From assembly GCA_012518685.1 (NCBI GenBank), contig JAAYRQ010000125.1, positions 1-64,000 on the forward strand: a DNA stretch of 64,000 nucleotides. The letters are read 5' to 3'. The DNA comes from Syntrophomonadaceae bacterium (lineage in GTDB: Bacteria; Bacillota; Syntrophomonadia; Syntrophomonadales; Syntrophomonadaceae). Of this stretch, positions 39,219 through 49,386 are shown in pieces. The notes below the pieces were generated by a model that searched no databases, was not told where the DNA came from, and was given only the letters and a program-made list of their open reading frames with translations. The stretch's first letter is position 1. Every line of letters starts with the position of its first letter. Made by a program: the position numbers and the translations under genes.

Positions 39219-40340
39219 ATGAATATTAAGGGAAGAGCTAGATTAGATAAGAGAACTAAAAATTTAGTGAAGAGATTAAAAAGAAATGATATAGCTATTA
39301 TTAAGCATGATGATATAGATGAAGTTGCAGCCAATTCAATTATTGACATCAAGCCTCAATTAGTTATAAATGCTGAACCTTCTATAACTGGCAAATACCC
39401 CGCCAAAGGTGTGTATAAAATTTTAAAAGCCGGCATACCTGTCTTAGATGAAGTTGAGGTAGATATTTTTGATAAGATTAGGGAAGGTCAGTTAATTACC
39501 ATAAAGGATAATCAGGTGTTTTTGGGTAATAAGCTAATTACTTCTGGTAAAATATTGACTTTGGAAGATGTGGTGCAAAAGTTAAAGGAAGCTAACAGCA
39601 ATATCGGTCAAGCTTTAGATAATTTTGTTGACAATACTTTAGAATATGCTAAAAAAGAAAAGTCTATTCTTCTAGGCAATATAGAGGTACCCATATTAAA
39701 AACTAATATGTTAAATCGCCATGTCCTGATAGTAGTTAGAGGAAGTAGCTACAAAGAGGATTTAAAAACCATTAATTCTTATATACAAGAGGAAAAACCT
39801 GTTATAATTGGGGTTGATGGTGGGGCAGATGCACTTATAGAGTGTGGATTAGTTCCCGATATTATAGTAGGGGATATGGATAGTGTTTCTGACGAATCTT
39901 TAAAATGTGGAGCGGAATTAATAGTCCATGCTTATGCTGATGGTACTGCCCCTGGGATGGAAAGATTGATAGAAATGAATCTGGAAGCTCAACCTTTTTA
40001 TATGCCTGGCACTAGTGAAGATTTAGCTATGATTTTAGCTTGGGAATATGGTGCTAGCCTTATGGTAGCAGTTGGTTCTCATTCTAATATGATTGATTTC
40101 CTAGAAAAAGGTAGGAAGGGTATGGGGAGTACTTTTTTAGTTAGGCTTAAAGTAGGTTCCATATTAGTTGATGCTAGGGGAGTAAGCCAGCTTTATAAGC
40201 AAAATTTACAAACAAAGTATTTAATACAATTATTAGTAGCTGCTTTAGTGCCTATTTTAATAATTTTATGGGTTTCTCCAGCTACGAAACCTTTTTTTAG
40301 ATTAATTTGGTTACAATTAAAAATCTTATTTAGTATGTAA
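39219..40340 (+). CDS. steA: putative cytokinetic ring protein SteA (thiamin pyrophosphokinase-like)
   Basis: GRARLDKRTKNLVKRLKRNDIAIIKHDDIDEVAA; GVDGGADALIECGLVPDIIVGDMDSVSD. Confidence 0.9.
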   Translation: MNIKGRARLDKRTKNLVKRLKRNDIAIIKHDDIDEVAANSIIDIKPQLVINAEPSITGKYPAKGVYKILKAGIPVLDEVEVDIFDKIREGQLITIKDNQVFLGNKLITSGKILTLEDVVQKLKEANSNIGQALDNFVDNTLEYAKKEKSILLGNIEVPILKTNMLNRHVLIVVRGSSYKEDLKTINSYIQEEKPVIIGVDGGADALIECGLVPDIIVGDMDSVSDESLKCGAELIVHAYADGTAPGMERLIEMNLEAQPFYMPGTSEDLAMILAWEYGASLMVAVGSHSNMIDFLEKGRKGMGSTFLVRLKVGSILVDARGVSQLYKQNLQTKYLIQLLVAALVPILIILWVSPATKPFFRLIWLQLKILFSM

Positions 40341-40356
40341 TTGAGGTGTTTTTTAA

Positions 40357-41262
40357 GTGATAGATATTAAGTACCATATAGCTTCGATAGTAGCTGTGTT
40401 TTTAGCATTGGGTTTAGGCATTCTTATAGGCAGTACTATTGTAGGTGATGAAATATTAGTTGATCAGCAGAAAAAGATGTTAGACAGGTTAGAAGAACAA
40501 TTTACTTTAATCAAGGACAGGGAAACCCAGCTGATATCGGATAATAATTATAAAGATGAAGTTATAAATAATTATGAAAATTTTAGTCAGATTTTACTTC
40601 CACCTTTAGTAAAAGGTCGTTTAGAAGGAGAAAAGGTGGCTATAGTAGTTACAAATAATACTGATATTCCTTCAGGATTAATCAATACCTTGACTATAGC
40701 TGGGGCCAAAGTAGTGTCTAAAACGGTAGTTTTAACTAATATTTCTCTAGCAAATGAGGAAATTCTCACCAAATTAAAACAGTATTATAATATTAATGAG
40801 GATATTGATAATATAGAGGCAGTAATTCGCGGTTATATAGGTGGTAGTGTGTCCACAGTTTTATTGAACGCTGATGATTATGGGATAATCGAATTTTTAC
40901 AAGAAAATCAGTTAATCAACTTTACTGGTGATTATGAAACAGACATTTCTAAGGTGATAATTCTAGGAGGTTCTAATAGTTTAGAAAATAATTATGCAGC
41001 AGATTTTGATACTAGCCTAATCCAACATTTAGACAATCATGGTTTAAAGGTATATGGTGTAGAAAAATCTAAAGCTGAACATTCATATATGTCATACTAT
41101 CAAAAATTTAATATTACTACTATAGACAATATTGATTTAAGTCCTGGGCAAATATCCTTAATCTTTGCTATAGAAGGTGAACTAGGGCATTATGGAACTA
41201 AGGCTACAGCACAGAAGTTTATGCCTTTGTTGCCTATAGAATCATTAGGAAGTGGAGAATAA
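40357..41262 (+). CDS. steB: copper transporter-family protein SteB-like
   Basis: DIKYHIASIVAVFLALGLGILIGSTIVGDEILVDQQK; follows steA. Confidence 0.85.
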   Translation: MIDIKYHIASIVAVFLALGLGILIGSTIVGDEILVDQQKKMLDRLEEQFTLIKDRETQLISDNNYKDEVINNYENFSQILLPPLVKGRLEGEKVAIVVTNNTDIPSGLINTLTIAGAKVVSKTVVLTNISLANEEILTKLKQYYNINEDIDNIEAVIRGYIGGSVSTVLLNADDYGIIEFLQENQLINFTGDYETDISKVIILGGSNSLENNYAADFDTSLIQHLDNHGLKVYGVEKSKAEHSYMSYYQKFNITTIDNIDLSPGQISLIFAIEGELGHYGTKATAQKFMPLLPIESLGSGE

Positions 41263-41933
41263 TGAAAACTATAAATGTTGTTATTCCGGCATTTAATGAA
41301 GCTAGTCGGATTGGTGATACTCTTAAAGCAGTACAAGAATTAAATAATATAGCTAAAATTATTGTAGTAAATGATGGCTCTACCGATAATACGGCTGATA
41401 TTGCCAGACATCATACTATGGATGTCATTAATTTATATGAAAATATCGGTAAAGGTGGTGCCATGAATAAGGCTCTATCTTACATTAATGCGGATATCAT
41501 TGTTTTTTTGGATGCTGATTTGGGAGAAACTGCTAATGAAGCTGGTAAATTAATTGATGAGGTAATATCTGGGCATGCAGATTTGGCTATTGCGGCTTTT
41601 CCGCCTCCCCAAAAGAAAGGTGGCTTTGGTTTAGTAAAAGGTCTAGCAGTTTATGCCCTAAAAAAGGCTGGGGCAAATAAGGTTACTGCGCCTTTAAGTG
41701 GTCAAAGAGCCATGACTAAAGAAGTGTTAAAAGCAGTAACCCCGTTTAGCGAAGCATATGGAGTGGAGCTAGCTATGAGTATTAAGGCACTTCGTTCAGG
41801 TTTTAAAATTATAGAAGTTCCTACAACTATGAAACATAATGAAACTGGTCGTGACTTAGCAGGTTTTAAACATCGAGGCAAACAGTTTTTGGATGTTTTG
41901 AAGGTTATTATATATGAAAAAGGAGCTAAATAA
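41262..41933 (+). CDS. glycosyltransferase family 2
   Basis: VVIPAFNEASRIGDTLKAVQ...VVNDGSTDNTADIA. Confidence 0.92.
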   Translation: MKTINVVIPAFNEASRIGDTLKAVQELNNIAKIIVVNDGSTDNTADIARHHTMDVINLYENIGKGGAMNKALSYINADIIVFLDADLGETANEAGKLIDEVISGHADLAIAAFPPPQKKGGFGLVKGLAVYALKKAGANKVTAPLSGQRAMTKEVLKAVTPFSEAYGVELAMSIKALRSGFKIIEVPTTMKHNETGRDLAGFKHRGKQFLDVLKVIIYEKGAK

Positions 41934-42755
41934 GTGGATATAATCATACCTGTTATAATTGGCTTTTTTCTAGCAATTTTCATAGAGTTTATACTATTGT
42001 TTTTATTAAAACCAATGTTAATCGAAGTGAATGCCGTCAGGGAAAATTATAAGGGGAATTATATTCCTGTCAGTGTAGGAATTAGCTGGCCTATGACAGC
42101 TATTATTGTTTTTAGTTTTTTATACATATTTTCATTTTATGAAGATATGTATCATTTATTTATATTAGGTATTGTGTCCATAAGTTTTTTAGGGTTTATT
42201 GATGACATTCTAGGCCAACGCGATACCTTAGGATTTAAAGGTCATTTCACAGAGTTTTTTAAAGGTCGCTTAACAACGGGGGGCTTAAAAGCACTAGGTG
42301 GAGGATTAATAGCCTTTTTTTTAGCTTTATTATTTTCGGCTACCTGGTATGAAGTTATTATTAATACTTTTATTATAGCTTTGTTTACTAATATGCTTAA
42401 CCTATTGGATTTAAGACCAGGGCGGGCAGTAAAGGGTTTTCTCTTTTTTTTGCTAATAATTATTATTTTAGCCAAAGGTAATATAGACTGGATTTTAATT
42501 AGCCCCTTATTAGGTGCAGTGCTGGTTTATTTTCCTCAGGATCTAAAAGCCCAAATAATGATGGGGGATGCGGGCTCTAATGTTTTAGGCTTAATTTTAG
42601 GCTTTTTATGTGTACTTTATTTATCTTGGTATTTTCGCCTTGCAATATTAATATTTTTAATTTTAATGCATATTTATACAGAAAAATATTCTCTAACTAA
42701 AACGATAGAAAATAACAGGTTATTACGAATAATTGATAATTGGGGGCGGGGTTAG
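41934..42755 (+). CDS. MraY/WecA-like glycosyl phosphate transferase
   Basis: Multi-TM, GFIDDILGQRDTLGFKGH, LLDLRPGRAVK, MMGDAGSNVLG. Confidence 0.75.
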   Translation: MDIIIPVIIGFFLAIFIEFILLFLLKPMLIEVNAVRENYKGNYIPVSVGISWPMTAIIVFSFLYIFSFYEDMYHLFILGIVSISFLGFIDDILGQRDTLGFKGHFTEFFKGRLTTGGLKALGGGLIAFFLALLFSATWYEVIINTFIIALFTNMLNLLDLRPGRAVKGFLFFLLIIIILAKGNIDWILISPLLGAVLVYFPQDLKAQIMMGDAGSNVLGLILGFLCVLYLSWYFRLAILIFLILMHIYTEKYSLTKTIENNRLLRIIDNWGRG

Positions 42756-42778
42756 TTATTTTATGAAAGGGGCTTAAT

Positions 42779-43906
42779 ATGATTAACGAAAAGCGTTTAA
42801 TAGACCTGTTCATTAGTTTAGTTGAAACTAGCTCGGAATCAGGCAAGGAAGGCAAGTTTAGGGATTTATTAATAACTGAATTTGCTAGAAGGGGAATTAA
42901 TGCTAAAGAAGATAAAGCAGGGGAAATCTTAGGTGGGGATAGTGGGAACTTATTAGTCTATATACCAGGGACTATTAATGCTACCCCACTTTTGTTTTCT
43001 GCGCACCTGGATACGGTTAAACCTGGTGAAGATATTAAAGCAGTTGTGCAAGAAGGATTAATTAAAAGTGTTGGGCCTACTATTCTTGGAGCCGATGATA
43101 AGGCTGCAATAGCGGCAATTATTGAGGCTTATGATGTTTTAATAGAAAACAATTTAGATTATCCGCCTTTGGAGTTATTATTTACTGTTAGTGAAGAACA
43201 AGGATTAAAAGGGGCCAAGGCTTTTGATTATAGTAAAATTCAGGCGAAAATGGGCTATGTTTTGGATGGTGGAGGTTCACCTGGAAATATTATATTAAAA
43301 TCGCCTGCTCAAAATGAAATTAAATTTCACATATATGGCAAGGCAGCCCATGCGGGTATTAACCCTGAGGATGGCATTAATGCTATTAATCTTGCTGCTA
43401 AAGCATTAGCTAGCCTTCCTTTTGGTAGAATTGATGAGGAAACTACCATTAATTTTGGCTTAATTTCTGGTGGTAAGGCCTCTAATATTGTAGCTGATTA
43501 TTGCTATCTTTTAGGTGAGGTCAGGAGTCTAGATAAGATTAAATTAGATAATATAACTGATAAGATGGTTTCTACTTTTACTAATTCTGTTACGGAACAA
43601 GGCGGCAGGGTAGAAGCTAAAGTAACCTTATTATATCCCGAGATTAATCTTAACCCTAAAGATGAAGTTGTAACTATAGTTACCCATGCCGCACAGAATA
43701 TAGGTTTGACACCAATATTAACCAATACTGGTGGGGGTAGTGATGCTAGTATTATTAATGGGCAAGGTATTAACTGTGCGAACCTAGGAATTGGCATGCA
43801 AAATGTGCATACGATTGATGAATTTATAAGTATAGAGGATTTGGTTAATGATACCAAGCTTATATTGGCTATCATTGCAGAATATATTAGGCATAAGGGG
43901 GCTTAA
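42779..43906 (+). CDS. M20/M25/M40 family metallo-hydrolase (PepT-like)
   Basis: FSAHLDTVKPGE, ILGADDKAAIAAI, TVSEEQGLKGAKAFD. Confidence 0.92.
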   Translation: MINEKRLIDLFISLVETSSESGKEGKFRDLLITEFARRGINAKEDKAGEILGGDSGNLLVYIPGTINATPLLFSAHLDTVKPGEDIKAVVQEGLIKSVGPTILGADDKAAIAAIIEAYDVLIENNLDYPPLELLFTVSEEQGLKGAKAFDYSKIQAKMGYVLDGGGSPGNIILKSPAQNEIKFHIYGKAAHAGINPEDGINAINLAAKALASLPFGRIDEETTINFGLISGGKASNIVADYCYLLGEVRSLDKIKLDNITDKMVSTFTNSVTEQGGRVEAKVTLLYPEINLNPKDEVVTIVTHAAQNIGLTPILTNTGGGSDASIINGQGINCANLGIGMQNVHTIDEFISIEDLVNDTKLILAIIAEYIRHKGA

Positions 43907-43908
43907 TT

Positions 43909-45006
43909 TTGCTAGATATTAAAAAAGGAACCATTGTTAAAGAAATATTTACTCGTATAGATGTTAAAGGATATTTAGTAAAGATAGCTGATAAGGAAGA
44001 AAAATGTATAGTTTACCCCGATTTAGTAGGTGATGTTAATATAGGTGATGAGGTTTTGCTTAATACTACTGCGATGGCACTTAATTTAGGTAGTGGTGGT
44101 TATCATTATGTAATAGCTAATTTACAAATGGAAGGTAAGGATTTATCGCCCAAAGGACATATTATGAAGTTACGATATACTCCAATGCAACTTAAAGTAT
44201 TAAGCGTTGAGGAAGAAGACAGTCCCTATTATGAAAAATTATCTAAAATCGATAGTTTAGGGGGGACCCCTGTCTTGGTAGGTACCCTACATTCTATGTT
44301 AGCCCCCTTGTCTTTGGTATTAAAAGAACACAGTTTAAAAATAGCTTATATTATGACAGATGGAGCTGCTCTGCCTATAGCTTTTAGTAATGTGGTGAAT
44401 GGACTTAAAGAAACAGGTTACTTAGAAGGTACGATCACTATTGGGCATGCCTTCGGCGGGGATCTAGAGGCAGTTAATATATATTCGGGTTTATTAGCAG
44501 CTAAGACGGTATTTGAGCCAGATGTAATCATAGTTACTATGGGACCAGGAATAGTTGGCACAGGAACTAAATGGGGATTTACTGGGATTGAACAAGGGGA
44601 AATTTTAAATGCCGTTGCAACCTTGAAAGGAACGCCAGTATGTGTACCTAGGATAAGTTTTGCTGATAAAAGGGATAGACATAAAGGTATCAGTCACCAT
44701 ACTCTAACAGTATTATCGCAAATATGTAAAGTTAAGGCTATAGTACCCTTAGCTAACCTAGCTGAAGATAAATTAACTTATATCTTAGAACAAATAAGGT
44801 CAAACCAACTATTAAACGACTATGAATTCATACTGCAGAATGTTTATTCTTTATTAGCAGTAATGCAAAAGAGTAAATTTAACCTCACTACTATGGGACG
44901 CACGATAGATGATGATCCGGATTTTTTCTTAAATTTAGCTGCTGCAGCATTTACAGCTATTGATGTTATTAATGGACAAAAATTAAATAAGCTGACTTTG
45001 GTATAA
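43909..45006 (+). CDS. DUF3866 family protein
   Basis: MLDIKKGTIVKEI..., VTMGPGIVGTGTKWGFTGIEQGEILNAV. Confidence 0.8.
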   Translation: MLDIKKGTIVKEIFTRIDVKGYLVKIADKEEKCIVYPDLVGDVNIGDEVLLNTTAMALNLGSGGYHYVIANLQMEGKDLSPKGHIMKLRYTPMQLKVLSVEEEDSPYYEKLSKIDSLGGTPVLVGTLHSMLAPLSLVLKEHSLKIAYIMTDGAALPIAFSNVVNGLKETGYLEGTITIGHAFGGDLEAVNIYSGLLAAKTVFEPDVIIVTMGPGIVGTGTKWGFTGIEQGEILNAVATLKGTPVCVPRISFADKRDRHKGISHHTLTVLSQICKVKAIVPLANLAEDKLTYILEQIRSNQLLNDYEFILQNVYSLLAVMQKSKFNLTTMGRTIDDDPDFFLNLAAAAFTAIDVINGQKLNKLTLV

Positions 45007-45009
45007 TGT

Positions 45010-45135
45010 CTAGTGTATATTAAGCCTAATAAATTCCTGTAGGGTGAGCTCGGGCGGATAATTAGCAAAAATATTCAATATATCTTTTACCTGCCCTATG
45101 AATATAATTTTATTAGATTCAAATATTAATGACAT
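45010..45135 (-). CDS. small ORF, 41 aa, unknown function
   Basis: MSLIFESNKIIFIGQVKDILNIFANYPPELTLQEFIRLNIH*; SD GAGGTG upstream; below the ORF-track length cutoff. Confidence 0.45.
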   Translation of the reverse strand: MSLIFESNKIIFIGQVKDILNIFANYPPELTLQEFIRLNIH

Positions 45136-45195
45136 TACTAATCACCTCGTAAACTAGTATATGTGTGTTTTGAAAAAATATGAGGAGGGCATCTG

Positions 45196-45747
45196 ATGGA
45201 TTTCACTGAAAAAACTGTCGGTTCTAAAGTAATCTTTTCTGGCAAAATAATTAATGTGCAAGTTGATACAGTTAGACTTCCCAATGGTAGAGAAAGCACT
45301 AGGGAAATAGTAAAACATGCAGAAGCAGTAGCCGTAGTAGCTTTGGATAATGATAATAATATTTATTTGGTTAAACAATATAGAAAACCCGTTGAAGAAA
45401 CCTTACTGGAAATACCTGCAGGCATATTAGAGCCTAATGAGGAATTAATAACTTGTGCCTATAGAGAACTGGAAGAAGAAACGGGGCTAAAAGCAAGTAA
45501 AATGGAGAAATTATTAAGCTTTTATAGTGCTCCTGGATTTACCGATGAAAAAATAACTATATATCTAGCTACAGAGCTGACTAAAGGGGAAATAAATTTT
45601 GATGAAGATGAATTATTAGAAACTCTTAAGATGCCACTTATTGATGCTTTTAATCTTATTAATAGTGGCTTAATTATTGATGCGAAAAGTATTATCGGTA
45701 TTCAATCCCTGTATAATAAAATAAAAATAATAGATGAAAAGGAATAA
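45196..45747 (+). CDS. nudF: ADP-ribose pyrophosphatase (NUDIX)
   Basis: AGILEPNEELITCAYRELEEETGLKA Nudix box. Confidence 0.93.
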   Translation: MDFTEKTVGSKVIFSGKIINVQVDTVRLPNGRESTREIVKHAEAVAVVALDNDNNIYLVKQYRKPVEETLLEIPAGILEPNEELITCAYRELEEETGLKASKMEKLLSFYSAPGFTDEKITIYLATELTKGEINFDEDELLETLKMPLIDAFNLINSGLIIDAKSIIGIQSLYNKIKIIDEKE

Positions 45748-45751
45748 TAGC

Positions 45752-46930
45752 TTGCGTAATATATTTTGTGATTTGCATATCCACATAGGTTCGGCCTTGA
45801 ATAAACCTGTCAAGATAACAGCTTCCCGTAAACTAACACTTGAACAGGTCTTATTTCACGATGCTGTCCAAAAAGGCTTGGATGTAGTGGGTATAGTTGA
45901 TTCGGCAAGTCCACTAGTAATAAAAGAAATAGAAATAATGCTGGAAAAGGGCTTACTAATTCCATTGCATGATGGTGGGCTAAGAGCTAGAAATGGCATT
46001 GTTTTATTATTAGGAGCAGAACTAGAAACCAGGGAGGGTATTCATGTTATAACTTATTTACCTGACTTAGATATGCTTAAGAAATATCAAAATTATATTA
46101 AAAGTCGGGTTACTAATGTTAACCTATCTACCCAAAGAGCTAGTGCAAGTATTAAAGAAATTCTTAATTTAAGCTATTTATGTGAAGGGGTTTTTTGTTT
46201 TGCCCATGCCTTTACACCACACAAAGGTGTCTATGGCCTTTTAACCGATAAACTTCTTAAAATATTAGGGCATGACTTAACCCAGATTAAGGTTATTGAA
46301 CTGGGTCTGAGTGCAGATTCCGACTTAGCAGATATGCTAGAGGAAACTAGGAATTTTACTTATTTGTCTAATTCAGATGCCCACTCTTCAGCAAATATAG
46401 CTAGGGAGTATAATTTACTTAAAGTAGCAGGGCTTAATTTTAAGGAGATTAAGCTAGCTCTGCATAATGAGGCAGGAAGAAAAGTAGTGGCTAATTATGG
46501 ATTAGATCCTTTAATGGGGAAATATCACCGTAGTTATTGTCTGGAATGTGAAAAGATTATGGCAGGAGTACCCCCAGTTTTTACTTGTCCTAATTGCCAG
46601 AATAATACTAAAATGGTGGCAGGGGTTTTTGACCGTATTGTAGAGATAAGAGATTATTCGGTGCCACACCACCCCCTTAATAGACCAGCTTATAATTATA
46701 GGGTACCCTTAAAAGATTTACCAGGTGTAGGTCCTAAAACCCTAGCCAAATTACACCAAAACTTTACTAGTGAAATAGAAGTTTTGGAATTGGCAAGTAT
46801 AGATGAGATAAGCCAGATTGTTGGAATTAACATTGCTAATATGATAAATAAAATGCGAACTACTAGACTTGATATTATTCCTGGTGGGGGAGGTTATTAT
46901 GGAAAAGTTGCGAAATATAATAGTAACTAG
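45752..46930 (+). CDS. endonuclease Q family protein (PHP domain)
   Basis: FCDLHIHIGSALNKPVKITASRKLTLEQVL; ChHHh zinc finger-like CLECEK/CPNC; GVGPKTLAKL HhH. Confidence 0.88.
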   Translation: MRNIFCDLHIHIGSALNKPVKITASRKLTLEQVLFHDAVQKGLDVVGIVDSASPLVIKEIEIMLEKGLLIPLHDGGLRARNGIVLLLGAELETREGIHVITYLPDLDMLKKYQNYIKSRVTNVNLSTQRASASIKEILNLSYLCEGVFCFAHAFTPHKGVYGLLTDKLLKILGHDLTQIKVIELGLSADSDLADMLEETRNFTYLSNSDAHSSANIAREYNLLKVAGLNFKEIKLALHNEAGRKVVANYGLDPLMGKYHRSYCLECEKIMAGVPPVFTCPNCQNNTKMVAGVFDRIVEIRDYSVPHHPLNRPAYNYRVPLKDLPGVGPKTLAKLHQNFTSEIEVLELASIDEISQIVGINIANMINKMRTTRLDIIPGGGGYYGKVAKYNSN

Positions 46931-47573
46931 TGACGCTAGTGGGGCAAAAAAGGCTGCACAGGCTGGCATGCTAGTGATTATTGTAGATGTAATAGATATG
47001 TCAACTACCTTAGAAAGTGCTTTAGATGCAGGGGCTTGTTATGTTTTAGGTGCTAGTCCAGATTACACAAATGCTCCAGTAAGTGTAAACCCTTATGCCA
47101 TAGGCTTGTATGCAGGCAACTTAGCCCAAGAAAAGGGCAGTAAAATAATAATAGTATCTGAGCCAAGAGTAGGAACTGATGAGGAAAGGGCTAGGCGTTG
47201 TCAAAATGTTATTAAGGGAATTGGAGAAACTAAAGCTATTATAGAGGCAATTATACCCAATATAGGTGCTGAAGTAGTTAAAATCACTGATTTTAAAGAT
47301 AAAATTGTTATAGCAGTAACTGATACAGGGGGAGTTGCTTTTGATGCGGCATTTATGGAAAATCGCCAGGTTATTACCGCAACTGTAGCCAGAACTTACA
47401 GGCAAAAAGGAGTTGAACCGGCTATAACTGGAGTTAAAAGGGTATTTGATACTATTAAACCTAGCGATACAGGTATAGCAGTAGTAGCAGCTAGCCAAAA
47501 TTCCTTAGAGGATGTTTTAGCAGCTCAGTATATTGCCAATCTTATTATGAATTATAGAAGTTTAAGTGTTTAA
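46899..47573 (+). CDS. conserved hypothetical protein
   Basis: Intact ORF, SD GGGGGAGG, MEKLRNIIVTSDASGAKKAAQAGMLVIIVDVIDMSTTLESALDAG. Confidence 0.75.
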   Translation: MEKLRNIIVTSDASGAKKAAQAGMLVIIVDVIDMSTTLESALDAGACYVLGASPDYTNAPVSVNPYAIGLYAGNLAQEKGSKIIIVSEPRVGTDEERARRCQNVIKGIGETKAIIEAIIPNIGAEVVKITDFKDKIVIAVTDTGGVAFDAAFMENRQVITATVARTYRQKGVEPAITGVKRVFDTIKPSDTGIAVVAASQNSLEDVLAAQYIANLIMNYRSLSV

Positions 47574-47594
47574 ACATGGAAGGGGGCATAAGCG

Positions 47595-48950
47595 ATGAAG
47601 CCTATTTACATTATAGGACATAAAAATCCTGATATAGATTCTATAGCTGCAGCAATAAGTTACAAATTCTATAAACAAAGCACAGATGAAGGCATATACA
47701 TAGCAGCAGCAGCAGGCGACCTTAATGAAGAGATTAATTTTGTATTGGAGAAGTTTAACTTTGAACCACCTCAAATAATCAGAAATGTCTATACTAAAGT
47801 TGATGACTTACTAGATACTACGGAAATTATTTATGCAACTATTGATATGACAGTTATGGAATTAGGGAATATTATGCAGAAACATAATATCAAAACTATG
47901 CCTGTATTAGATGACCAACATAAGTTTCTAGGCTTATTGACGATTGGCGATTTAGCTATGATTTTTATGGACAATTTAGGACAGGGACGAAACTTAGATA
48001 AAACCCCAGAAATATTAGGCAATATATTAAATTTAAAAGTTGCGGATATAATGCAAACTAGAGGATTAGCACTTTTTGAAAAGGATGAAACTGTTGAAGA
48101 AGTAAGAAAAAATATGTTAGCCACTAGATTTCGTAATTATCCTGTAGTTGATCAGGAAAACCGTTTTCTAGGAATGATTTCCCGATACAATCTGCTAGAT
48201 ATGAAGCGTAAAAAGATTATTTTAGTCGATCATAATGAAAGAAAACAAGCTGTGGAAGGTATCGAACAAGCCGAAGTCTTAGAAATAATTGACCATCATC
48301 GGGTAGGGGATATAGAAACCATTTCCCCTATATATTTTAAAAATGAGCCTGTTGGCTCGACATGCACCTTGATAGCGGAAATGTTTTTGGATAAAAAAAT
48401 GTTCATTAATAAAGATTTAGCGGGTCTTATGTTGTCAGGCTTATTATCAGATACTATGATTTTTAGATCACCTACTACTACTACTAGAGATACTAGAATG
48501 GCGAATAAACTAAGCGAAATAGCTGGGATAGATGCAATAGAGTTAGGTAAGGAGATGTTTGATAATACTAGCCTTTTAGACAAGCTATCTGATGTAGAGT
48601 TAGTCAGCCAAGACTTGAAAGAATATACAAGTAGTAATACTGTTTTTGCAATTTCTCAAATAGAAACAGTTGATTCAAATAGAATAGTTAATAGAAAAGC
48701 TGGCTTTAAAAAGGCTATGGAGAAAATATGTAAAAACTATGATTATGCTTTTATGTGTTTAATGGTAACCGATATTATAGCTGAGGGTACGGAATTAATT
48801 GTCAGCGGTGACAAGAGTATCTTGGTAGAAGATGCCTTCAAATCTTCCTCCTCATCAGAAGAAACTATTTTTCTTAAAGGTATTATGTCTAGGAAAAAAC
48901 AAGTTGTACCAGTATTATATGAAGTGTTAAGAAAGGCTACGATAATGTAG
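47595..48950 (+). CDS. ppaC: putative manganese-dependent inorganic diphosphatase with CBS domains
   Basis: IIGHKNPDIDSIAAAISYKFYKQ; CBS pair; DHHRVGDIET; GLLSDTMIFRSPTTTTRD. Confidence 0.92.
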   Translation: MKPIYIIGHKNPDIDSIAAAISYKFYKQSTDEGIYIAAAAGDLNEEINFVLEKFNFEPPQIIRNVYTKVDDLLDTTEIIYATIDMTVMELGNIMQKHNIKTMPVLDDQHKFLGLLTIGDLAMIFMDNLGQGRNLDKTPEILGNILNLKVADIMQTRGLALFEKDETVEEVRKNMLATRFRNYPVVDQENRFLGMISRYNLLDMKRKKIILVDHNERKQAVEGIEQAEVLEIIDHHRVGDIETISPIYFKNEPVGSTCTLIAEMFLDKKMFINKDLAGLMLSGLLSDTMIFRSPTTTTRDTRMANKLSEIAGIDAIELGKEMFDNTSLLDKLSDVELVSQDLKEYTSSNTVFAISQIETVDSNRIVNRKAGFKKAMEKICKNYDYAFMCLMVTDIIAEGTELIVSGDKSILVEDAFKSSSSSEETIFLKGIMSRKKQVVPVLYEVLRKATIM

Positions 48951-48978
48951 GATAATTTACTAATATTATATAAAACTA

Positions 48979-49013
48979 AAACGAAGGAATCTTCCTTCGT
49001 TTCTTAATTTTTA
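48979..49013 (+). terminator. Rho-independent terminator
   Basis: AAACGAAGGAATCTTCCTTCGTTTCTTAATTTTT. Confidence 0.8.
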
Positions 49014-49016
49014 TAC

Positions 49017-49241
49017 TCAGGATACATAACCATTAGTTGCTTTATATTTGTTGTTAGTAAAAATTAAATATAATATTTCAAAAATCCCAATAGTATTTAT
49101 AAGTAATAATGCAATATACCATCCAAGCTGTTTTAGTCTCGCAGCCCTCCATAAGGCTAAACCTTTCCATAATATAGACCAAATAATCAATAGCAAAAGC
49201 ATATTAGGGTTGTTTAATATTAATTCCAAATTATTAAGCAA
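49017..49241 (-). CDS. DUF5652-like small membrane protein
   Basis: LLLLIIWSILWKGLALWRAARLKQLGWYIALLLINTIGIFEILYLIF. Confidence 0.75.
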   Translation of the reverse strand: MLNNLELILNNPNMLLLLIIWSILWKGLALWRAARLKQLGWYIALLLINTIGIFEILYLIFTNNKYKATNGYVS

Positions 49242-49386
49242 GTTTTCAACTCCTTTTAGTAATTTTTAGTATCTATTTCTTTCAATTATTTTTTGCATAA
49301 AGTTTAAGATAATTAAATATCTATATAACAGTCCTACATTAATAGTTAATAATGCCTAATTGAACATGATGCAAAAGGAGAAATAT

